A DNA stretch of 64,000 nt from Trochalopteron elliotii (Eukaryota; Chordata; Aves; Passeriformes; Leiothrichidae), in assembly GCA_024734555.1 (NCBI GenBank), contig JANPWX010000077.1, forward strand, positions 3,423,564 to 3,487,563, written 5' to 3'. The first letter of the stretch is position 1; every line of letters begins with the position of its first letter. The notes beneath the pieces were generated by a model. It did no database searches, was not told where the DNA came from, and was given only the letters and a program-made list of their open reading frames with translations. This document shows, piece by piece, positions 11,921-25,147 of this stretch. Made by a program: the position numbers and the translations under genes.

Positions 11921-12535
11921 AGTCATAGAATCATGGACTTGGTCATCCACATGGGCTTCTTCCAACTCAGCACATTCTAACTCCTGTCCCTGTGCCTGAC
12001 ACCCCAAGTGTCACACCACGTGTCTGAGTGCTGTCCAAACACTTCTTGAACTGACAGGCTGGTGCTGTGACCCCTTCTCTGGTGAGCTTGTTCCAGTGCT
12101 TAACCACCTTCTGGGTGAAAAATCTTTTCCTGCTGTCCAGCCTAAACCTCCCCTGATCAGCCTCATGCCATTTTTGGGTCCTGTCACTCATCACCAGGGA
12201 GAAGAGATGTGTACCTGACCCTCCTGCCCCCCTCATGAGGAAGCTGTAGACTGTGGTGAGGTTTTTACTCAGTCTCCTCCAGGCTGAACAGACCAAGTGA
12301 CCTCAGCTGCTCCTCATAAGTCCTCCCCTCCAGACCCTTCACCTTCCTTGTGGCCGTCCTTTGGGTGCTCTCTAATGACTTAATATCTTTCTTATGTTGT
12401 GGTGCCTAAAGCTGCACACAATATCCAAACTGAGGTTGCCCTTGTGCATAGCAGAGTGGGATAATCAGGCCCTTTGCCCAGCAGGTGATGCTGTGCTTAA
12501 TGCACCCCAGTCTCTAGGCTTTGGAAAGCAGAGAG
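11921..12535 (-). mobile_element. CR1 LINE 3' portion, minus strand
   Basis: The 3' end is at the left, where TCATAGAATCATGG is the reverse complement of the CR1 terminal repeat. Read on the minus strand, ORF2 C-terminal motifs appear in order: an EYCVQF-like segment (seen as QFGYCVQL, near 12430), [12 protein letters not shown], a [11 protein letters not shown] motif near 12300, SDRTQKWHEADQGRFRLDSR and RFFTQKVVKHWNKL near 12130. An open stretch of 109 codons (11967-12296) remains. Upstream of it there are stops and shifts, so it is a dead 5'-truncated copy. Confidence 0.92.
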
Positions 12536-13430
12536 AAAAATAAAACAGGACAAAATGCAACTGATCTAAAGACCATTGCGTTTTCCCCCTTCTTTCTCTG
12601 CATATCATTTCAGAACTGAAAGGGAGGTAGGGAACAGATTTATTTCAACTTTACCTGCAAAGACAGAAGTTTCAGTACTTAGTACTCTAGCACCTCAAAA
12701 TAATGCACATAAGACGAGAGGGAGAACAAAGAAAAGAGAGGGATATCGAAACCAGAATGTTCATGAAAATACATCATGAATAAGAGTATAATTGCTATCT
12801 TTGTTCCTGTGAAAGTAAATATCTCAGACTTATGACATTTTCTGCCTCTTGCCGTGCACTTTTGGCATCTAGAAGCTGCCATTAACACTAGGTTATTAAA
12901 ATAAAAGCTGTGAGAAGTCTTGGTGAAATGAAAAAACCGAATTGTAGGGGGAGACAAAGGAAGCAGTGACAACACAAAGCAAAACAGGAGATTGCAGTGC
13001 TTGCAGCTAAAAGAGCCCTCTGTCACCACTGGCTGCTTCAAGCTGTAGCTTCATTCTGACTTTCAAGATGCAGCAGTCTTAAGGAACTAGAGGAATTTGT
13101 GAGGACTGCATTCATGAAGTAATAGTGTGAGGTGAAAAGATGGTGAAGCTGGGACAGGAGCTGGGAAAGGAAAGGATACAGAGGGAACAAGTTCTAAGCC
13201 TCAAAACAACATGCTATGTCATTGTTTATAGTGTGGCACTGTATTCAGGTGGGAAAGAAGCAAGGAAAAATATAGAAACCAAGTGTAAAAAAGTGTAACA
13301 GCAATCAGTTTCTAGAAAGACTATGACAAAATTTCTGTCTTTACAGCAATAATTTTAAATCCTTTTTAATAGGTCATAATTTCTTTTATAGAATACTTAC
13401 CTTTAAACAGGAAAAAGGATCTTTTCTACT

Positions 13431-13465
13431 CCCTGCCCACCCACCTGCCCCATCCCACCTCCCCC
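13431..13465 (-). other. C-rich tract, G-quadruplex-capable on the minus strand
   Basis: Six runs of three or more C occur within 35 bases (13431-33, 13436-38, 13440-42, 13448-51, 13454-56, 13461-65), separated by 1 to 5 bases. On the minus strand these are G-runs meeting the usual quadruplex pattern. Confidence 0.7.
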
Positions 13466-16400
13466 AAAAAAAGATACTTTAATAAGAAACTAAGAATTGA
13501 CATGTTCTAAATGTATACTTATAAAAGAGTTATTTTAGTAATCATTGAAGGTACTGGTTACTCAAGGTAGTAGTTGTTCCGTTATGGAACAACTAATGTC
13601 TCCTGCATAGCTGAAAACAGTTTTCACTTGCAGGAGCAGGCCCATGAATTTCAGAGTTAACAGTGAGCTTGGGAGAGAGGATGATGTGGGAATATGGACA
13701 GTCAAACCATAATTCTGCCCTATCATGAATCCCAGCAATGCCATGCTGTCATGAATAATAAATACTCCATCTGAGTCCAGAATAAATGCAGAGGTTAGTC
13801 CCTGTCAGGCAAGAGAAAAGTACTGAGACAAAACATAGTCTAGGAAAACAAAAAAATCTTTATCTGGGTGGACAAACTGTGTCCAGCATACTCATATTAA
13901 AGATAAGTTTTACATTTAAAATAAGTAGTCTGGGACTAAAATTAAAGTCTAGGAAGACTACAAAGGAGTTTGAAAACAGTGACTTGTGCCAAATGTGTCT
14001 TAGGATAAATGACTATTTTGATAATTTCTTTAAGTGGAGCATTTCAATGTCAACATATTCCCTTTCAAAATGGAATGGAACATTTTGATTGCTCAATTTG
14101 AAATTATTTTCTTCTGTGGAATGTCCTTCACATTATATTAATTATATAAAAGAGCAGAGTTAGACATGATTGATCATCTTCTACATAAATGAATTCTTTT
14201 TTTTATTATCAATAATGATTTAACATACATTTGTGAAAGTCCAATAAAATTTTGGGTGTTTTTGATATTTCACAGAGAAAAAAAAGTGAACCCACAGCGT
14301 TTTATAAAAACAGGAAAGCTGTCTTTTGTTTGTTTCAAATGTATAAAAAAATACTGTTGTTGTAATCCAGAGCAATTATTTACAGCCCTTATATTTTCCA
14401 GTTTTCAAGGAACACCATGGAGTCTAGTCAGTTCTCCAAGCTTTTGGTTCGAGAGTAAGTAACACCAGTTTCCAAGAGCTTCCCAGAAAAATAAAAACAT
14501 GTCCTCAGGGAGCAAGAGTTCTGGCACAAAATCTATCCTGGGGCAATCAACTGCACAAATGTAGCTAAATATGTGCCATCTGTGAAGGAATTTGTCCAGC
14601 GAAATCAGCAGCATTTCTCTTACAAAACACACAATTGCTCCAGGATATGATTCTATGCAGGTAAATTCAGGATATCTAAAGCTGTTGCCAGCCTGTTATC
14701 TTGAAATGCCTGAAACAGTGACTGCATTTTGTGGGGCAAGGTTTACTGCAGAAGCCATAACACAGAGAAGCTTCTCGGTGTTTGTTCCAGCGTTCAAGTG
14801 ACTTGTTTACCCCCGAACAGATGGTCATTCAACCACAGCATACATCAGCTGACACCTTTATTGCCCTAATAAGGATCAGGAAGAATCACCAACAGGCTTC
14901 TATCTTGTTAACACAGTGGGATGTGTAGGCTACAGCATAATGCTGCTAAATGCCAGAGGTATCAAACTAGATGGATCCACCAGGAGTGCGACAAACAGAT
15001 CTACCTTGTTGTGTTGTCAGAGCTCTGGTCTTTTTTTCATTGGTACTGGAAAAAAAAAAGGCTTTTCTTTCTTTCCTAACATGTTTACTGATCTGCAGTG
15101 TTTCCTGATTTTTCTTTGCTTTTACACGGTTATATAATATATGCAGCTCAACCAGGGGCCACAAAAGCTGTGAGAAAGGGCATTCATTACTTGAATGGGA
15201 TTTGTTCTTTGAATTACACCGAAAACAAGGATGGGGAGACGTGTGGAATGGGTATAGGCATCATTCCAATGGGAACTGCCAGGCCCTTGGGAGAGGGGAA
15301 CAATAGTATTTTCTGTCACAGTGTGGGAATGCACCATGGGGTTCTAGGCTGTAGCCAGGTGGGGAGGGAGGGAGAAACATGCACCCCCAGAGTCATGAGC
15401 AAGCCCTCAGGCTGAGGGGTCTGCACTTGCTGCGGGCACCCTGCTGCTTGTGGTGTACCAGAAGGAAGGTCAGGGTTCATAGTAGAGCCCTTTACACTCT
15501 GCCATTTGTAGCTCCATCTACATGATGTGTTCCTTGGATCCAGAACAAGATTTGAGGCATCATGCACACCTTTTCAAAATGCATTAAATGTTGCTGTGCT
15601 TAGAACTACCCTACAGCTGGTCCAAAGACACAAAATGCTGGAATGCTTGTGTCAGGATGCTTGGTCACCATTTTCACCTGTTTTGCTTTTAAAAATGCCT
15701 TATATTGGTTTGCATGACCTGTTTGTACAAAAGCAGCACTTTTCCAATAGCAATGGCTGACACACAACAGACTTCCAAAATTAATAAAATGTATTTGACT
15801 TAATACATTTAATGGTCTTGTCCTCTTAAATACACAAAGGCAAATGATTTTAGAAGAAAATGCAATCAAATTTGTCTATCTCATCTCTACAAAATATCTG
15901 ACCAGAACTACATACACACTGTTTGCATCGTGCTTGGCTTCTGTCCAAAGACATGCAGCAATTCCCATGACCATTTTCACGTACTGCATTTCTAGCATCC
16001 ATGTTTGCAGAAATGATGTTGCAAATATAAAGCAATATGTAAGGTCTGGCAATCTATATGTCTGAAACTCTCTAAATATTTATTTGTATGATTATTCCCT
16101 GTAATTAAGTCCATTCAAAAGTAATTGAGTCAGACATATGCTGTATGCTGTAGTTTACTGCTCAGCTAAAAAGCAGGCACAGTACAGGCTGTGGTGCTGT
16201 TTGCTTTCTTCTGTCACCTTGACAATGTCTCAGCTATGAAGGTGCACCATTGAAGATATCTTTTGTCTGACATGTCTGTCAAAATAAAATTTGATTATTA
16301 TTTTTCTTTTAACTCTTATTAAAGTAATAATCAAAATATAAGGAAAACAAATTATGGTGACTGTGAAAGTAGGATTTCCCTCACAGGTAAAATCTGCCCC

Positions 16401-18189
16401 AGAGGAATTCCAAGCACTGAAACTGTGTTAAGATTACTGTATGCATCAAAGGGGAGCATTTAATGCTTTTAATAATAAAACTGCATTCCAGAAATAGTTA
16501 TATAACTTATAAACGAGGAACACTGACATTATCGCCAGCATTGACAATACAGTAGATTCTCCTAAAAAGATAAGTATTTATCAAATCCATATAAATTGAA
16601 CTTCAATCAAAAGTACTGTCCTTCGATCCCACATTGCTGCTGCCACAGGGATGGTCTGGAGCTGGGGTAGTAAGGCACGGAGACAGCACACTACAATTTG
16701 TGCACCAGTTAGGGGATGCTAATCTGATGCTGACATCTCCTTGAATTTTGATGGCACTCTTTGAGTGATCCTAAGAAGCTTTTTGCACATGTAAGATACT
16801 GAAAAGTTTCTAAAATTTACTAATGGCAATGATATTTTCTAATTATTATTACTGAAAAAAAATCAGAAATTGAATTAACAGTTTTTCATTCCAATATATT
16901 GTACTACATCTTCAGGATTTCTTCTTAAAAAGAAAAACATTATACTTCCATCCATTGCTTTGATTTTACTGAAGTACATCCCACATTTACAAGTTGCAAA
17001 CAGCTATGCTTTTATTCCTGCAACTGCTAGTAAAATCACACTTCTGGGGCTCACTGACATCAGTACTTGATTTTCCACATAAACACACAAGGTTTTTATT
17101 TTTGCAGCATTACTCAAATGAGAAAATCTCCTCTACAAGCCCTGTTAACCCTATATGCATTCATATTCTTCTGCCTGTATATAGGCATGCACATTTTAAG
17201 ATGCATTCTTTAATTTTCATTAATATAATTTATTGGAAAAATTTGCATTTTACACAAAGAGGATCCACTGATAAAAATATTTCTTTGTAGTTATTCCCAT
17301 CAAAGCAACATGCCCACTGTTATGAAATATATTATCTTTGCAGAATACTTTCACGGGAATGACATATTTGACTCAGTTTCTATAGGAGATCTGTGTCTTT
17401 ATGGAAAATGAGTTTTAGGGCATCTCAGCTGAGCTGAGAAACTCTCTTTAAATGACTGAATCAGGTCCCTAGGTGGTTTGGTTAAGTGACGTCAATGCCA
17501 CTGATGATATTTGGATTTCCAAGTGACAAATTATTTTCTAAATACCAGCAAGCAATTAACAGTTGACAGAAATACATTCAAGTGTCCAGCAATAGTCAAG
17601 CCTCCCAAAATCTTCACAAGATTGAGGATATTGCATGGCCTGATGGGAGGTCTTGGCAAGAGAGAGGACAAGGATAATAAAACCAGTCTCTTCTTTCTAC
17701 CAGTTGCCAATTTGATAAATATCTCTTGGAGCCAGTGTTAGGTGTCAGGTAAAGCATCTGAAGTGGGCGAGAAGTAATACATCATATAAATAAAAATGAA
17801 ACTCTCAGCATCTGACAAAAGATGCCTGCAGTGCTATACTTTCCAGTCATAACTGATTCTCTAAGCAGAGAAAGGAAACATACTGAAAGACTTTTAGCCC
17901 TTCACCTTGCCACAGAAAACAAAAATGGCTTCATTCATGATAGAAAAGCACTGGCATATGAAATATAAGTTTTCTCTCAAAAAAGTATAATTTTTAATGC
18001 AAAAGAAAGGCAGAAAGCAGCTGTAGAATTGTTTAGCATTCCAACTGACTTGCTCACTTCAGAATGTCTGTTCTAAGTGAATATTTAGTAGTGCAGCTGG
18101 CATTGTTACTGATTGAAGAACTCCAATTATCACATTGAGCATTTTACTATCCTGAAAAATCTCTCACAGCTTCCTACTCAATTTTTCCA

Positions 18190-18372
18190 TCATCTGACCT
18201 CAAATTTCTTGTTTACTTTTTTTTCTGTTTTTGCTTTTTTTCTTTTATTTTCCTTTCCTCCCTTGATCTCCTCCAGTTCTGTTACCTTCCTTCCTCTAAT
18301 TTTCTTCTCCCTCTACTTTCACTTCCTCCTTCCTGACCTTCTCACCCTTCCCTTTACTCTTCCTTCCCTTTA
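18190..18372 (+). repeat. Pyrimidine-rich low-complexity tract
   Basis: Almost continuous T/C with CCTTCC and CTTCCT words. The 86-codon frame over it (18113-18373) is a composition artefact. Confidence 0.85.
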
Positions 18373-20820
18373 ATTTTTAGCAGGAATGAATATTTACTTT
18401 CCAAATAACAAAAGAAGAATAAAATAATAATTTAAAAAATGCTATGGAAAACAGACAAATTATAACCATTAATTTATAGAAAACTTTCTAATAAGAGAAG
18501 CCATGTACAATGTTTCAAGGGCTAAGATATAATTATTTGTGCGCAAAAAGCTCTTCATTAGAGCAAACTCTGAAGAAGTTGCTACTGCAACATGGACTTT
18601 AACAAAATGTAGCAATTTTTATCCATTTGAAAAGAAGGTATTTTGCTTATCACTAAAGTGATAATGGTGATGGAAGAAGGAAAATAGGTTACATAAATCT
18701 AGAAGAGGCAGCAAAGTCTTGGGTTTTCAGAATATTAAATAACTTTCTCCAAAATGTTACTTTCCAAAAGCCATAAGAGAAAAACATTTGCTAAATCTGT
18801 AATGAGAATGTTTTTTTTTCATGTTCAGTTTAGTGGTGCATTATATTCTGCTTGTTCTGCTGTGTTTACATGCCTAAGAGTTCCAGAATGCTCCTCTTTT
18901 TAGCCCAAATCACTCTGGAAATATAATTTTTATTTACACTGAGTCATAAAAATAAGCAACGAAATAAAACTATCAGGAGTAGCCCTATCAGCAGATACAT
19001 GTCCTGTAAAGGTAAAATATGCATGCAGTACAGCATCCTTCACTTTAATCCTTTAATTTCACGTACAGATTATCTCAATTTAAATAGTTTTTGTACATCA
19101 ATATTCCTGTCTCTTTACCAGATCCAGTAATAAGTCTTATATTATTATAAATAGCATGTATTGATTATTTAATGAAGCATAGACCTAAATAATCTCCATG
19201 GTAAACACACATTACACCCTCTAGGAATAAAATAAATAAATAAATTTAAAAAGTCATGTTGATTTCTTTTTCCTTTATTTTTTTCCTTTTCTTTTTGTTA
19301 AACAGATTATGCTTAGTTAGTTGTATGTTCACCCCTCTTGCTTTATTTTGGAATCTCCATATCATGCTATGCCTTAAGCCATTTTTCTTTTAACTTAAGT
19401 ATGGAAATAATAAAAGAACCAAAAAATGCAGCTTATTGTTAAGCCCCTATTGCTGCTGAAGATAGTCCAAAGGCAACTTAAAGACAAGCATTTGGCAACT
19501 CAGAAAAAATACCTCCTTTTTTTGCATGGTAATATATTATTTTTCTACAGTACATTTTACTTGAATATTATTATTTAATAAATTGTAATAATATATTAAA
19601 CAGGTAAATATAGAAAAAAATGCAACTTTAATGTAACCAAACCCTATTTATAAACATTAGCTAGAATATCGTATTTGAATGTCAAACAAGCAAACATTAC
19701 TTTTACAAATGACAGGTAGCAAAAACAGTATCTTCCCAAGAGAAATTAGCAAAAATACTTCCATGTCATCACCTACACTTCAGATGCAATTGCCAAGAAA
19801 ACAGATTCTTTACAAGGAATTTGAGGTACTTGCTGTGTCCAGCTTCTTGGACAATATTGCATTTTGTTCTGTATAATAGTGCAGGAACAGGCACAATAAA
19901 GTTTTGATTTTAGGAGTGTTTCTGGCAGCTACCTTTCAAATGCTCTTAATTATTATTAAAACCTTCTCAGTCTTAATGTAGAAAAGATGTATTTATCAAC
20001 AATTTACCCATCTTTTCAGATAATAGTCTTCTTTTGTGAAGTGGAATCATGGAATGTAAAAAGCAAGATCAATAGCTATTTTGGTATGATTTTTTTTTAA
20101 ATAGATCCTACTTATCCTAACCCTGCAGGCTGTACTTTTCATTTCTACAGGAACAATTATTTTAGTGGTAGCTGTTTATTCAGTGCAAATTCCAAATTTA
20201 AAGGATGGTTAGATTCTACCAAATAATCAGAATGAAATACAAAGAAAAATAAATGTGTGCAGCCTTCATGGATACCTTTTCCGTTTGTTTACTTTTTCTA
20301 TTGCTTGATTTTGAAGGTGAGGAGGTGTGTATTTTCTGGATGCATCACTTTATGAATCATCATCATTGGAGAATTAAATTTTGTACTATGGTGTGAAAAA
20401 TAAGACTTCCTTTCAGACAAAAGTAGAATATTCATTACAACTTGTGTCTAAATTACACAGCTATGTGCTTTTGAAAACAGAATTCTGATCTAAAATCCAT
20501 TCATTTTGTGAGTAGATCTGTGCTTTAATTGCTGTAACAATACCAAATGTCTCACTTCCTTAGAGGCAGAAGATTCTGTAGATGAAATTGTATTTTGCTT
20601 CAGGGTATGACCGGAATGCAAACAATTTAAACTCCTTATTTTCTTGCATTTCTGTTTTCTGTTCTTATGTTTTGTTTTAACTTTGGCCAGGTTTGTCTGC
20701 GTACTTTCTGTAGTCATCTTGAAAAATCTACAGCATAACAAAAGGACTATTTTTTTGTCCACATTTAGGAGAAATGTCCAACACATTTTGTGAAGTTATT
20801 TCATATAGTAGTCTGAAACT

Positions 20821-22154
20821 AGAGAGTAGAATAATATAACAGAGTAATCAAAGTTCGCTTTTCAGTAGCTAATGAACTCAGTAAATCAGAACCCTTCCCC
20901 ATAATCTCAGAGCCCAGGCAGTATTGCTGCCACTGACAGCCCACTCGGGGACAAAATATTGCTGGTTGTTCTCCTGGGTACTCAGCACTCCTAGGCTGTG
21001 ACCTCCCCAGAGAATGACAGTAACCTCGTATGGCCACTCCAGCTGATCCTGGCTCAGGAGGCTCAGCAAAGGCAATCCTGAGGCTACTCAGTGAACAGAA
21101 ATAACCACAGCACAGGTAGGTGCTGAGTTGGAAGGATGGTTCCAGAGGACAGAGTGGCACTGGAGAGGATATCTCTGACCAGGAAAACCACTACCCTGTC
21201 TGTGTGCTCAGGCAGAGCAGTGACAGGGTGGTGCTGAGAGCTTCTGAAGCATGCTTTGGTCTGCATGGTAGAAGACAAAGTTTCCCTGGGGACAGAAATC
21301 CAGAATTGCTTGAGCAGGCTGCAGCACAGCTGTCCATCAGCAGCAGTGTGCACTGGGGGGAGGGCAGAATACAGCTTTCAAACCAGCAGTACACACCAGG
21401 GACACTGAAACATCTGCTGCTCCAGCAACTGGAAATCTTGACCATTTGACCCCTTGTGGGGGTCAGAAGTGAACTCTCAGCAGCATTTTCTTCTCTCAAA
21501 ACATTTCCTTCCCTCCAGAGCAATAAACACAGGAGTAAGACATCCAGAAGGGGCTGTGGACATGGAAGAAGTGGTATAAATTCAGCCCACATTCTTCCAG
21601 AGGCTGGGACATAATTCTGGCTGGCTCATCCATCTTCTTTTGTTTGCTGGTTTTTATTCTCCAGTAGCTCTGTGGTGACAATTCAGTTCCACAAGGAAGA
21701 TCAAGGGACACTCAGTGTCAGTGCACAGCAACATGAGTCACAGGAACCCAACCATATTTTGGCTTGCTACATGTCATCGCCTGGTGCTTGCAAAATCTCT
21801 CAGTCATATCTCACTGGCACAGCCTTCTGCTGCTGCATGCCATGAGTCCCAGCTGTGAACATGGAGAGAACCCAAGGAGCAGGGCTGGAACACAAGAGCC
21901 TGTACTTCCCATGGAGGTACAGAGGGGTGAATGCATCCTCCTGCGTGTTGGCATGGATGGGCAGGGCCCTGTGAGGGTAGGCTGAGGGCGGGGCAGCAAG
22001 GTGAGCACTGTTAGAGTATCGTGCAGGCTTTGCTGACAGGGGCCCTTGTGGAGGGTTGCTGCAATGTGGGGTTTGGAGCAAAGACAGGAAATCAATGCCA
22101 AAAAAGGGATATGACTCCCTGGAGGATGACCAGCAAAGCTGCCAATACTCTATC
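20821..22154. other. G+C-richer block of unknown origin
   Basis: About 1.3 kb with clearly higher G+C than its surroundings. Many overlapping frames are open on both strands (up to 133 codons, 21191-21592 -), but none has a recognisable domain. AATAAA occurs near 21521. It adjoins a CR1 tail on the right. It may be a long, unfamiliar LTR or LINE segment, or unique sequence; I cannot decide. Confidence 0.4.
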
Positions 22155-22300
22155 CCCAGCAGTGTTCAGGGCAAGGTTGGATGGAGCTTTGAGCTTCCTG
22201 GTCTGATGGAAGGTGTCCCTGCTCATGGCAGAGAGGTTGAAACTAGTGATCCTTTAGGTCCCTTCCAACCCAAACCACGATTCTATCATTCTAAATAGGA
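22155..22300 (+). mobile_element. CR1 LINE 3' tail, short
   Basis: A typical CR1 3' terminal segment: CAAGGTTGGATGGAGCTTTG (the AFKARLDGALS-like C-terminus of ORF2), CTGGTCTGATGGAAGGTGTC, then GGTCCCTTCCAACCCAAACC and a degenerate ATTCTATCATTCTA end at 22279-22294. Strong 5' truncation. Confidence 0.92.
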
Positions 22301-24570
22301 ATAAAGTAGCCTGTGCTGAATTTCTGTCTGCTGTGCACAGATTGCTGCAGGTACTTATGATAACTGTCATACATCTGCATAAGTATATATTTGAAGTCAT
22401 GTACTACTGACATGTAGCAATAAGCAAACTGGTTGCCTTCAGATCCTTTGACTAGTGGTTGCCCATACTGAATAGAACATGTTAAAATTGTAAACTAAAG
22501 CCCTTTGATACATAGCAAAATTCACTGTTACATTATGACTTATTTTCCCAGAATAATTTCTTTCATAATAGGATTTTTCTTTAGAAAAAATCCATGAGCA
22601 AATAGCAGTTTTCCGATTAAATGACAGATTAAAAATAACTTGTCCTCTGTTACATTAGTACAGTGAAAACTGGAAAAAACAGTAGAACTCAAGAGATTTT
22701 ATAATTCTAAAACATGAGTGTATGTTTTAAAGATTCAACTTCTAGCTATGTCAGAAAAAAATAAGTCACAAGTTTCCTGAAAGATTTGTAAAAATTTTTA
22801 AAAATTAAGAAAACAAAAGGTCCACTGAAATCTGCAGTGTCTCCTAATTTCCAGGAAAAAATATCAGTTTCTAACAGTTTCTAGAATCTGACAGGACTTT
22901 TAGGCCCAGTTCTGAAATAGGCAGCTAAGAGACAGGCAGCTAAGATTAGTGGACTCTAACTGGGAAAGATAGATAGGCACCTCCAAAGCAATTACAACTT
23001 CCTAAAACTGACCTCAAAATTTGATCAGATGACTCATTCTTAAAGGTGTTTTGTTTGGCCATAAATAAAAACAAGGAAGAATAACTTGGGTTTAAGGACC
23101 TGAGACATTTCAGATCAGAAAAATTAATCATATCCTTAGACTGTTATCACATGTGAAGGTTAGAATCTTAAAAAGAGAAAAATACATATAATCTTAAGTG
23201 AGACACTTTTCTAGTAAAATGTTTTTTTCATATAGCACTTGGAGTAGGCTAACTTTGACCTGAGAAATTTTTATCTGCTTGCTTTCTACTCAAAATTTAA
23301 AGTATGTCATCTAATTCTCCTAGGGGAAAAAATAATAAATCTTACTTTGACCAGAAAAAATTATAGACTTCACACATACACAGACATTTAGATGTATATC
23401 TTGATTTCCAATGTTGCTTCCTCAATAACCAGGGGAGGAAAGGATTTTGCTTGCACAGAGTCAAGTCTTTAGATCTGCTGTGCTTGCTTTGTACAGATTA
23501 GCACACTAAACAGCCAGTAGAGGATATTTCCTGTGCAAAATCCTAAACTGGCATACAGATATCATAATTCCTCCATTTCTTTCCAAATACTCTTAAACCT
23601 AAAAGATAGTGGAATGAAATATCAAAGAAAAATTATTTTAAAACCTCATATTTTCAGATGCTAGATCAAAAACTTCAGCAGCACAAGCAGAGAAGTAATA
23701 AAGATAATGTTTAGCTTTAATTTAGATTAGGAATCCGCAGCCTCTGGAATCCTGATCTGATACCTAGATTTGGAAACCATAGTAGATACCTATCATTCAT
23801 CTTTCTGTCCCAGGTTTACTGTCCTGCAATTGTAAACTAAATAGAATTAATCAGAAAATTAGGAAAAAAAATTGTACTGGTCCAATATTATTGCACTGTT
23901 TATTGAAATACTGGCATTTTCTTTATAATATTATTCTGAAATTTATAATTCAGTGTTTATCATTAAAACAACCAGAACAACTAAAATATAATGTTTGATT
24001 TCAAAGTGTTTTTACATAAAAACTTCTCATTGTGCAAATGTTCATCTATTTTTAACCTTATTGGCTTTAATTCAATTCCAAATCAAGATTATCCATTCCA
24101 TTTAAACATTTACCTTAAGACTTATGCTAATTCCTTAGTATTCTGTTTGCTTGAGTGCTTGTTGCTAGGGGAAGGGCATGTTGTTTTGGTTTGGTTTTAT
24201 TTGCTTCTATTTAATTCTTTCTATTTCAATGATCTTTCAGGTGAAAAATAGCAAAAAAAAAAAATTTCAAGGATAATGTTTTTCAGTAGTGCCTGAAGCC
24301 TCTTGCAAAAACACTCTAAAAAGCAATTATCGAAACAATTTTGATTTCATTGTATTTTAACACATATTTTTTCTAAAATTGCTATTGTATTGCTAAGTCT
24401 ATTGGCACAAATGTTTCTTTTTGGTTATTTTTTTTAGAATATTGTTCTTTTAAGAAAATTGTCCATGTAAAGTTATTATTAACCTTTCTTTTAAGGTTCA
24501 GTTGTTAACCTACAGCCAATTTCTGTCATTGAAGCAATTAACTGATTATGTTAATTACAGGAATGTATCA
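22301..24570. other. AT-rich interval, nothing recognised
   Basis: A 15-bp tandem duplication lies at 22919-22948. The frames at 22946-23131 (-) and 23991-24251 (+) have no known motif. Confidence 0.5.
22919..22948. repeat. 15-bp tandem duplication (AGGCAGCTAAGA core)
   Basis: Two copies at 22919-22933 and 22934-22948 that agree in the first 12 bases. Confidence 0.85.
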
Positions 24571-25147
24571 CTCTCCTGATTTCATCTGAGGCAAGGTTAC
24601 TTTTCTTATTAGTAGCTGGTACAGTGCTGTGTTTTGGATTGAGGATGACAATGCTAATAACAAACACACTGATATTACAGTTGTTGCTGAGCAGTGGTGA
24701 AGGACTCATCAGCTTCTCATAGTGACCTCCCAGCAAGGAGTCTGGAAGGTGCAAGAAGTTGAGAGGAGACACAGTCAGGACAGCTGACTCAAACTGGCCA
24801 AAGGGATGTTCCGCTCCATATGGCATCATGCTCAGCTGTGGAGAAAGCTGGCTGGGTATTGGCCATTGGCTGGTGGGGTGATGCAATGCATATCGCTTGT
24901 TCTGTATATTCAAATTTTACTATTACTCTTACTGTTGTTGTTATTAATACTGCTAATAATAATCGTACTGTTTCTATTGTTGCTGGTTTTGTTATTATTT
25001 TCCCTTCTTTTCTGTCTGATTAAACTGCCATTATGTCAAGCCGTGGATTTTTGGATTTTTTTTCCCTGATAGTTCCCCCATTCAACAGTGAGCAGGAAGT
25101 GAGGGAACAGCAGTGTGTTTCGCTGCCTGCTGGGTTACACTAGCTAG
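24571..25147 (+). mobile_element. Solo ERV LTR (ERVL-like family 1, copy b)
   Basis: Landmarks in order are the CTTATTAGTAGCTGGTACAG box near 24606, GCTGAGCAGTGG near 24690, the GAGACACAGTCAGGACAGCT / ACTGGCCAAAGGGATGTTCC box near 24770-24810, CATATGGCATCATGCTCAGC, an ATT-rich stretch (24915-25010), an ATTAAA poly(A) signal at 25019-25024 and a decayed TGGGTTACACTAGC end. Edges are approximate and no target-site duplication is visible. The leucine-rich frames inside (24806-25069) come from the ATT repeats. Same orientation as the other family members here. Confidence 0.88.

Larger units (their letters stand above)
12536..20820. other. 8.3-kb AT-rich interval, no gene recognised
   Basis: No transposon or coding exon is identifiable. 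Points of note are a C-rich tract (13431-13465), a perfect TGACGTCA at 17488-17495, a pyrimidine-rich block (18190-18372) and somewhat less AT-rich sequence at 14750-15600. Short frames such as 15844-16065 (+) and 15850-16035 (-) overlap each other and match nothing I know. The 98-codon frame at 20490-20786 (-) is lysine-rich without a motif. Confidence 0.5.

Noticed and set aside
15844..16065. Overlapping frames on both strands, the minus one cysteine-rich
   Set aside because: Neither matches a known family, and overlapping open frames on both strands argue against either being real.
18113..18373. 86-codon frame rich in Phe, Leu, Ser and Pro
   Set aside because: Direct product of a pyrimidine-rich low-complexity tract.
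24806..25069. Leucine/isoleucine-rich frame resembling a membrane segment
   Set aside because: It comes from the ATT/GTT-rich stretch inside the family-1 LTR, which is non-coding in sister copies.
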